Source of the DNA: Candidatus Poribacteria bacterium
Lineage (GTDB): Bacteria; Poribacteria; WGA-4E; WGA-3G
Length of the DNA: 64,000 bases
NCBI GenBank assembly: GCA_022827885.1
Contig: JAJEIP010000082.1
Coordinates: 1-64,000, forward strand
Reading direction: 5' to 3'
Shown: positions 59,524-64,000 of the stretch, piece by piece
Layout: each line of letters starts with the position of its first letter
How positions within the stretch are numbered: position 1 is the stretch's first letter
The notes under the pieces: generated by a model
What the model saw: the letters and a program-made list of their open reading frames with translations, nothing else
What the model was told of the DNA's origin: nothing
Databases searched by the model: none
Made by a program: the position numbers and the translations under genes

Positions 59524-60660
59524 TTAATAACATGATTTGGATGCACATTCATCAATCAATTCTAAGACGTCTTGCCGAGTGTATCCCTCTTTCTGAATGA
59601 GGTCGTCACAATTCACCCTATTTTTTGCGTCGGGCCCCTTACCGGCATCAAGGATGGCATTTGTCAACCAACTGGTGCGTATCCCGTTGATGCCAGAGGT
59701 GTAATTTGTCTGGTATTCGCCTTTCACCAATCCGACGAGCTGATCGACCTTGTTGCCAGGATACCCTTCTGGACGCGGATAAGCAAGGGGTGTTGGTTCG
59801 CCATTTTTGGGTGTGTAACGGATGCCGTTTTTGATTTCGATTGTGCCTTCATCCCCTTCCAGAATTACCCATTCTTCAAACCCAACGCGCGTGTTGCCGA
59901 GGATAGTGATTGTGCCTTCGGCCCCGTTATCGAGTGTGACATCAGAGTAGGAATTAATTTCAACGAACTTTGGAACAAGGTTTCCATCGTCGTCCTCAAA
60001 TTTCATGTCAGTTGTCCCGTAAACCTCAGCAGGTAAAGTCCCCGTCATCCATAAGAATATATCTTGGAGGTGGCTTCCTGAGTCATTCGGCTGCCCACCG
60101 CCAGAGAAGCGTGGATCCCCGCGCCAGCCACCGGCACCCCACCGCTGCGCCATGTAGACCTCAAATTTCTGGAGGTTACCGATGCGTCCTTCAGCGATAG
60201 CGCGTCTCGCTGCCATGTAGGTATCCTCGTAATGGCGTTGATACCCACCCACGAGATGTAATCCACTGCCCATTGCGATCTTGGTTACGGCGATTGCATC
60301 GCCAACGACATTCGCCATCGGTTTCTCGACGATAACGTGGCATCCGGCACGGAGCGCGTATTTTGTGTGAATATCGTGAAGGGAGTGCGGCGAGAATACA
60401 CCGACTATATCCAGATCTTCGTGATTGAGCATCTCCACGAACTCGTATTCACCGAGATAACGGTTGAAACTATTCGCTTTATAGCCATCAACCCGTTCTT
60501 GGAGCGCAGTTTCTAAAGCGTCTAAACTCGCTTCGTGGGTGTCCACAGCGGCAACGATTTCAGCGTCGGGACGCGTTGCGAAACCGAGTGTGTTTCCCCG
60601 TCCTGCGCCGCCGGGCCCAATCACACCAACTCTTAAAATATCATTTTTGCTGGTTCCCAT
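59524..60660 (-). CDS. Gfo/Idh/MocA family oxidoreductase
   Basis: A 378-residue NAD(P)-dependent oxidoreductase. RVGVIGPGGAGRGNTLGFAT is the nucleotide-binding turn, DIVGVFSPHSLHDIHTKYAL follows, and the family signature is HVIVEKPMANVVGDAIAVTK. The C-terminal domain has GGGQPNDSGSHLQDIFLWMT with the catalytic Asp and His. The product probably oxidises a sugar or cyclitol. It ends in a Cys-rich DECASKSCY, which is unusual for the family. It stands between the TPR gene and sdhB. GGAGA precedes ATG 60660. Confidence 0.87.
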   Translation of the reverse strand: MGTSKNDILRVGVIGPGGAGRGNTLGFATRPDAEIVAAVDTHEASLDALETALQERVDGYKANSFNRYLGEYEFVEMLNHEDLDIVGVFSPHSLHDIHTKYALRAGCHVIVEKPMANVVGDAIAVTKIAMGSGLHLVGGYQRHYEDTYMAARRAIAEGRIGNLQKFEVYMAQRWGAGGWRGDPRFSGGGQPNDSGSHLQDIFLWMTGTLPAEVYGTTDMKFEDDDGNLVPKFVEINSYSDVTLDNGAEGTITILGNTRVGFEEWVILEGDEGTIEIKNGIRYTPKNGEPTPLAYPRPEGYPGNKVDQLVGLVKGEYQTNYTSGINGIRTSWLTNAILDAGKGPDAKNRVNCDDLIQKEGYTRQDVLELIDECASKSCY

Positions 60661-60762
60661 GATTTTAACATCTCCGGATTATATCTGTCAAGAGATTTTT
60701 TGCTATACGAATTTGAGAATGGTGATTCACTTCACTCTGGTTTAAAGACACAAATAGGTCTC

Positions 60763-61503
60763 TCAACGACTAAAGACGCGGAACAATTTTTTGATCGGAT
60801 CGTAGAATTGGTCAACAACGCGCTCTTTGAGCGGAATAATGGCGTTGTCCGTAATCGTGATATGCTCCGGACAGACCTTTGTGCAACATTTGGTAATGTT
60901 ACAATACCCGATACCATCCGAATCCTTCAATTCTTCGAGTCGGTTCTCAGTGTCAATTGGGTGCATTTCCAAGGAAGCGGCGTAAACGAAGAATCTCGGT
61001 CCGATGAACTCGTCATGAAGATCGTGTTCTCGGAGGACATGGCAGACATCCTGGCAGAGGAAGCACTCAATACATTTCCGAAACTCTTGGATGTGATCGA
61101 TGTCTTCCTGTTCCATCCGCCACGTGCCGTCTTCGGCATCAGGCGGTCGTGGCGTGAACGGCTTCATCTTCTCTTTAACCCTGAAGTTCCAGGATACGTC
61201 TGTAACGAGGTCTTTAATGAGCGGGAATGCCCGCATCGGTTCGACGGTAACGGGTTCATCAAGGGACAGATCGTTGAGGCGTGTCATGCACATCAATTTC
61301 GGTTGCCCGTTGATTTCGGCGGAGCAGGATCCACATTTTCCTGCCTTACAATTCCATCGCACCGCCATGTCATTTGCCTGCTCGGCTTGGATACGGTGGA
61401 CGGCGTCTAAAACCACCATCCCTTCGGAAACCTCGGTGTCGTAATCGACAAATTCTGCGCCATCCGCATTGCCACGCCAGATTCTAAAAGTCGCTTTCGC
61501 CAT
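60763..61503 (-). CDS. sdhB: succinate dehydrogenase iron-sulfur subunit
   Basis: A 246-residue SdhB that passes electrons from the flavoprotein to the membrane subunit. The [2Fe-2S] ligands are Cys52, Cys57, Cys60 and Cys72 (RWNCKAGKCGSC and KLMC). The [4Fe-4S] and [3Fe-4S] clusters are bound by CIECFLCQDVCHV and CNITKCCTKVCPEHI. It is the last gene of sdhC-sdhA-sdhB. Its ATG follows repeat copy B, which separates it from sdhA by ~135 bp and supplies AAGGAAAAATTAAAA as ribosome binding site. Confidence 0.93.
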   Translation of the reverse strand: MAKATFRIWRGNADGAEFVDYDTEVSEGMVVLDAVHRIQAEQANDMAVRWNCKAGKCGSCSAEINGQPKLMCMTRLNDLSLDEPVTVEPMRAFPLIKDLVTDVSWNFRVKEKMKPFTPRPPDAEDGTWRMEQEDIDHIQEFRKCIECFLCQDVCHVLREHDLHDEFIGPRFFVYAASLEMHPIDTENRLEELKDSDGIGYCNITKCCTKVCPEHITITDNAIIPLKERVVDQFYDPIKKLFRVFSR

Positions 61504-61592
61504 ATTTTAATTTTTCCTTGCGGTTCGGTCAAGTCAGTTTGATGGATAAAGTGCCTCTCCGTAGATCCGCTCTCCATTACATTACGAGCTAC
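61504..61592 (-). repeat. SD-carrying dispersed repeat, copy B
   Basis: Minus-strand reading: GTAGCTCGTAATGTAATGGA, GAGCGGATCTACGG-AGAGGC, then TGACCGAACCGCAAGGAAAA and ATTAAAAT, ending at the sdhB ATG. It is full-length homologous to copy A at 29670-29757 in front of the sulfatase, 32 kb away. Confidence 0.8.
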
Positions 61593-61638
61593 ATGTTTGG
61601 TGGATTGGCAAAGATTTAATTCTTCCTTAAATTAAAAA

Positions 61639-63471
61639 TTATCCGATTTCGTCTATGATTTCCTGCAGATCGGCTCGGAGTTCATCAACGGGTTGGCGGC
61701 GAATCTCCATTGTACCATCGGGTGCCTTATTGACAATGGTGTTATATTTCCCTGCGCCGGGTTCCTCTTTCTCTGGATGATCGTCCCGTGAATGCGCACC
61801 GATGCTTGCCCTACGCTCAAGTGCTGCAAGTGCGATCGATTCAGAGATTGTGATTAAGCAGTCGAGATCAAGGGCGGTATGCCATCCGGAGTTATACTCC
61901 CGATTGCCGATAGCATGAACGTTCTCAGCCTGCTCACGGAGGTTTTGGATCTCTTCCAAGGCTTGCGTGAGGCTTTCCTGACTCCGGGCAATACCCACCA
62001 GTTCCTGCATCTTTTCTTGGAGTTGGGTCTGAATGTCGTAGGGTCCCATCTTCTCACCGCTGCCATCGTCTGCTGGGTTCTCAAAGGGTTTCAGTGTATG
62101 CGCAGCGATTGCATCAATTTCTGCTGTATCCAGTGGGACTGCTTCGTTCTCCTCCGCAAACTGTGCGGCGTATTCCCCGGCACGTTTACCGAAGACGAGT
62201 AGATCGGACAACGAATTACCGCCGAGTCTGTTGGCACCGTGTAATCCGGCAGCGCATTCACCCGCGGCGAAGAGCCCTGGAACCGCCGTCATCTGTGAAT
62301 CCGCATCGACCCGAATACCGCCCATGATATAGTGCGTTGTCGGACCTACCTCCATCGGCTCCTGTGTGATGTCAATGTCGGCAAGTTCCTTGAATTGATG
62401 ATACATACTCGGCAGTTTTCTACGGATATGCTCTGGTGCGTTCGAGATTTTTTCCTTAATCCATGCGATATCCAAGAATACACCCCCGTGTGGACTTCCG
62501 CGTCCCTCTTGGACCTCCCGGACGATGCACCGTGCGACATGATCGCGTGTGAGAAGTTCAGGAGGCCGGCGTGCCTCTCGGTCGCCTTGCGTATATCGCC
62601 ATCCCTCTTCAGGACTATCCGCCGTCTGGTTCACATAGAGTTCAGGGATATCATCGAACATGAAGCGTTTGCCCTCACTGTTTGTGAGGATGCCCCCTTC
62701 GCCACGCACACCCTCCGTGACCAAGATACCTCTGACACTCGGGGGCCATACCATGCCCGTCGGATGGAATTGGACGAACTCCATATCTATGAGTTCCGCG
62801 CCGGCGTGGTATGCCAGGGAATGTCCATCGCCTGTATATTCCCAACTATTGCTTGTGATCTTGTATGCCTTCCCAACGCCTCCGGTTGCCAAAACGACTG
62901 CGTTTGCGGAGAAGACTTTGAACCGTCCTTTTTCACGTTCGTAACCGAATGCCCCTGAGACCCTTTCGCCGGTCTTGAGGAGTGAAACGACGGTATTTTC
63001 CATGTGCACTTCAATGCCTTGATGGATACCGTGATCCTGCAGGGCGCGGATCATTTCCAATCCAGTTCGATCACCGACGTGTGCGAGACGTGGGTATTGG
63101 TGTCCACCGAAATTCCGTTGAAGGATGCCGCCCTCCTGTGTGCGGTCAAATAGAGCACCCCAGGCTTCAAGTTCACGCACTCGATCGGGTGATTCCTTCG
63201 CATGGAGTTCCGCCATTCGTGCGTTAGAGAGGTATTGTCCACCGCGCATGGTGTCAGCGAAATGCACACGCCAACTGTCTCTTTCATCGACGTTTGCCAG
63301 AGCGGCTGCGACACCACCTTCAGCCATAACAGTATGCGCTTTACCGAGCAAAGATTTGCACACAAGCCCTACTTTTAGGTCACCTGCGGCGGCTTCAATC
63401 GCTGCGCGAAGTCCAGCACCACCGGCTCCGATTATCAATACATCATATTCATGAGTTTCGTAAGATGCCAC
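61639..63471 (-). CDS. sdhA: succinate dehydrogenase flavoprotein subunit
   Basis: A 610-residue SdhA that oxidises succinate with covalent FAD. The FAD-binding GxGxxG is VLIIGAGGAGLRAAIEAA near residue 13, and the histidine for FAD attachment is in GKAHTVMAEGGVAAA. MEFVQFHPTGMVWPP and the LLTRDHVARCIVREVQEGRG block form the active site. GPTTHYIMGGIRVDADSQ and GLHGANRLGGNSLSDLLVFG complete the family pattern. The start is GTG 63469-63471, preceded by AGAGGAAA. It follows the membrane subunit gene by 28 bp. Confidence 0.94.
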   Translation of the reverse strand: MASYETHEYDVLIIGAGGAGLRAAIEAAAGDLKVGLVCKSLLGKAHTVMAEGGVAAALANVDERDSWRVHFADTMRGGQYLSNARMAELHAKESPDRVRELEAWGALFDRTQEGGILQRNFGGHQYPRLAHVGDRTGLEMIRALQDHGIHQGIEVHMENTVVSLLKTGERVSGAFGYEREKGRFKVFSANAVVLATGGVGKAYKITSNSWEYTGDGHSLAYHAGAELIDMEFVQFHPTGMVWPPSVRGILVTEGVRGEGGILTNSEGKRFMFDDIPELYVNQTADSPEEGWRYTQGDREARRPPELLTRDHVARCIVREVQEGRGSPHGGVFLDIAWIKEKISNAPEHIRRKLPSMYHQFKELADIDITQEPMEVGPTTHYIMGGIRVDADSQMTAVPGLFAAGECAAGLHGANRLGGNSLSDLLVFGKRAGEYAAQFAEENEAVPLDTAEIDAIAAHTLKPFENPADDGSGEKMGPYDIQTQLQEKMQELVGIARSQESLTQALEEIQNLREQAENVHAIGNREYNSGWHTALDLDCLITISESIALAALERRASIGAHSRDDHPEKEEPGAGKYNTIVNKAPDGTMEIRRQPVDELRADLQEIIDEIG

Positions 63472-63499
63472 GCTAATGTTTCCTCTTTCTTCTCTACTA

Positions 63500-64000
63500 T
63501 CAAAATGTAATCCAGTCCTGACCGAGTGCCGGTGCTATAAAACGGACGTATACATCCGAAAACCCTACCCAACAGAGACTCATCCATGCCCAGAGCATGT
63601 GTCGCTCGTTCAAGCAGGTCACACAATTATACGCTCGTCGACGAATTGGTGCTTTAGAGAGCAGATCAACAACCCCACCGACTAAGTGGCGTAAAGAATG
63701 ACACCCAAAGGTATAACCGCCTAAGAGAACGACATTGACTGCCAAAACGATAGTGCCTACACCGATGCCGAGGGTTTTTTCACCATTCCCATCGTCAAAC
63801 CAGAGTGCTTTCCATACGTCGTAAGCAAGGATACCCACAATAACGATTGCAACATAAAGGAAGTATCGGTGGATATTCTGTATAATCAACGGGAAGGAGT
63901 GCTCGCCTCTATAGTTATTACGCGGTTCTGATACCGTGCAAGAGGGGGGGTCTGCCCAGAACGCTTTGTAATACGCACCCCGGTAGTAGTAGCAGGTAAA
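63500..64000 (-). CDS. sdhC: succinate dehydrogenase membrane subunit, 5' truncated
   Basis: The frame stays open to the window edge upstream of the TTG at 63889 (FTCYYYRGAYYKAFWADPPS, then EPRNNYRGEHSFPL), so the gene is incomplete. The visible 166 residues contain LIIQNIHRYFLYVAIVIVGI, LGIGVGTIVLAVNVVLLGGY, FGCHSLRHLVGG and LNERHMLWAWMSLCWVGFSD. These match the membrane subunit known from actinobacterial and related succinate dehydrogenases, with haem-ligand-like histidines. First visible gene of the sdhCAB operon. Confidence 0.82.
   Translation of the reverse strand, partial: FTCYYYRGAYYKAFWADPPSCTVSEPRNNYRGEHSFPLIIQNIHRYFLYVAIVIVGILAYDVWKALWFDDGNGEKTLGIGVGTIVLAVNVVLLGGYTFGCHSLRHLVGGVVDLLSKAPIRRRAYNCVTCLNERHMLWAWMSLCWVGFSDVYVRFIAPALGQDWITF

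Noticed and set aside
60700-61410. 236-residue plus-strand ORF opposite sdhB
   Set aside because: Antisense shadow of a clear sdhB gene, with no family resemblance of its own.
1-64000. CRISPR arrays
   Set aside because: No regularly spaced direct repeats of 20-40 bp were seen. The TnpB locus has no associated array.
1-64000. rRNA and tRNA genes
   Set aside because: None recognised by eye. A tRNA scan would be needed to exclude a tRNA in the intergenic gaps.

Overview
The window is 64 kb of a bacterial chromosome with intermediate GC content. The gene mix points to Candidatus Poribacteria or a close relative: secreted LamG and TolB-like propeller proteins, a sulfatase, a phytanoyl-CoA dioxygenase, Gfo/Idh/MocA oxidoreductases, a sugar-phosphate isomerase-like TIM barrel and a DUF5916 outer-membrane protein. 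This assignment is an inference from gene content; no rRNA or tRNA gene was recognised. The first and last genes run off the window edges.

Layout. 1-4.2 kb: DUF5916 protein (5' truncated), methyltransferase, ABM monooxygenase, porin-like barrel. 4.2-22.3 kb: an accessory stretch of small, independently started genes (four GNAT-type acetyltransferases plus a second copy of one, a HigBA-like toxin-antitoxin pair, an OLD/AAA15-type ATPase, CPT-like and APH-like kinases, DUF4037, ankyrin, HAD). It carries several wrecks: a kinase with an internal deletion, a truncated ATPase partner and a truncated ankyrin duplicate. 22.3-34.4 kb: a membrane protein split by two in-frame stop codons, four related beta-propeller genes, an isolated TnpB element, DUF123, M29 aminopeptidase and sulfatase. 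34.6-47.2 kb: phosphohexomutase, Ycf48-like protein, oxidoreductase, LamG, PhyH, a PIN-domain locus, sialidase/LamG and thiE-DUF2851-methyltransferase. 47.3-64 kb: housekeeping and envelope genes, mostly on the minus strand: two TPR/PGSGQ proteins with CvpA, an ECF sigma-FHA-metallopeptidase group, the rho-rpmE-prfA-prmC translation/termination cluster, a large TPR protein, and succinate dehydrogenase sdhC-sdhA-sdhB.

Two patterns cut across the annotation. (1) Eight exported proteins of two unrelated folds (LamG and TolB-like propeller) end in the same short tail, consensus L-x-T-x-W-G-x-[ILV]-K followed by a few mostly basic residues and the stop. It looks like an undescribed C-terminal sorting or anchoring tag. 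(2) A dispersed repeat of about 85 bp ends in AAGGAAAAATTAAAA and stops exactly at start codons (sulfatase, sdhB, prfA, the membrane protein), so it appears to deliver a ready-made ribosome binding site to unrelated genes. Other points are a TnpB locus with a structured leader and omega-RNA-like right end, a PIN toxin fused to a small companion protein that keeps its own internal ribosome binding site, and palindromic MITE-like elements between genes.
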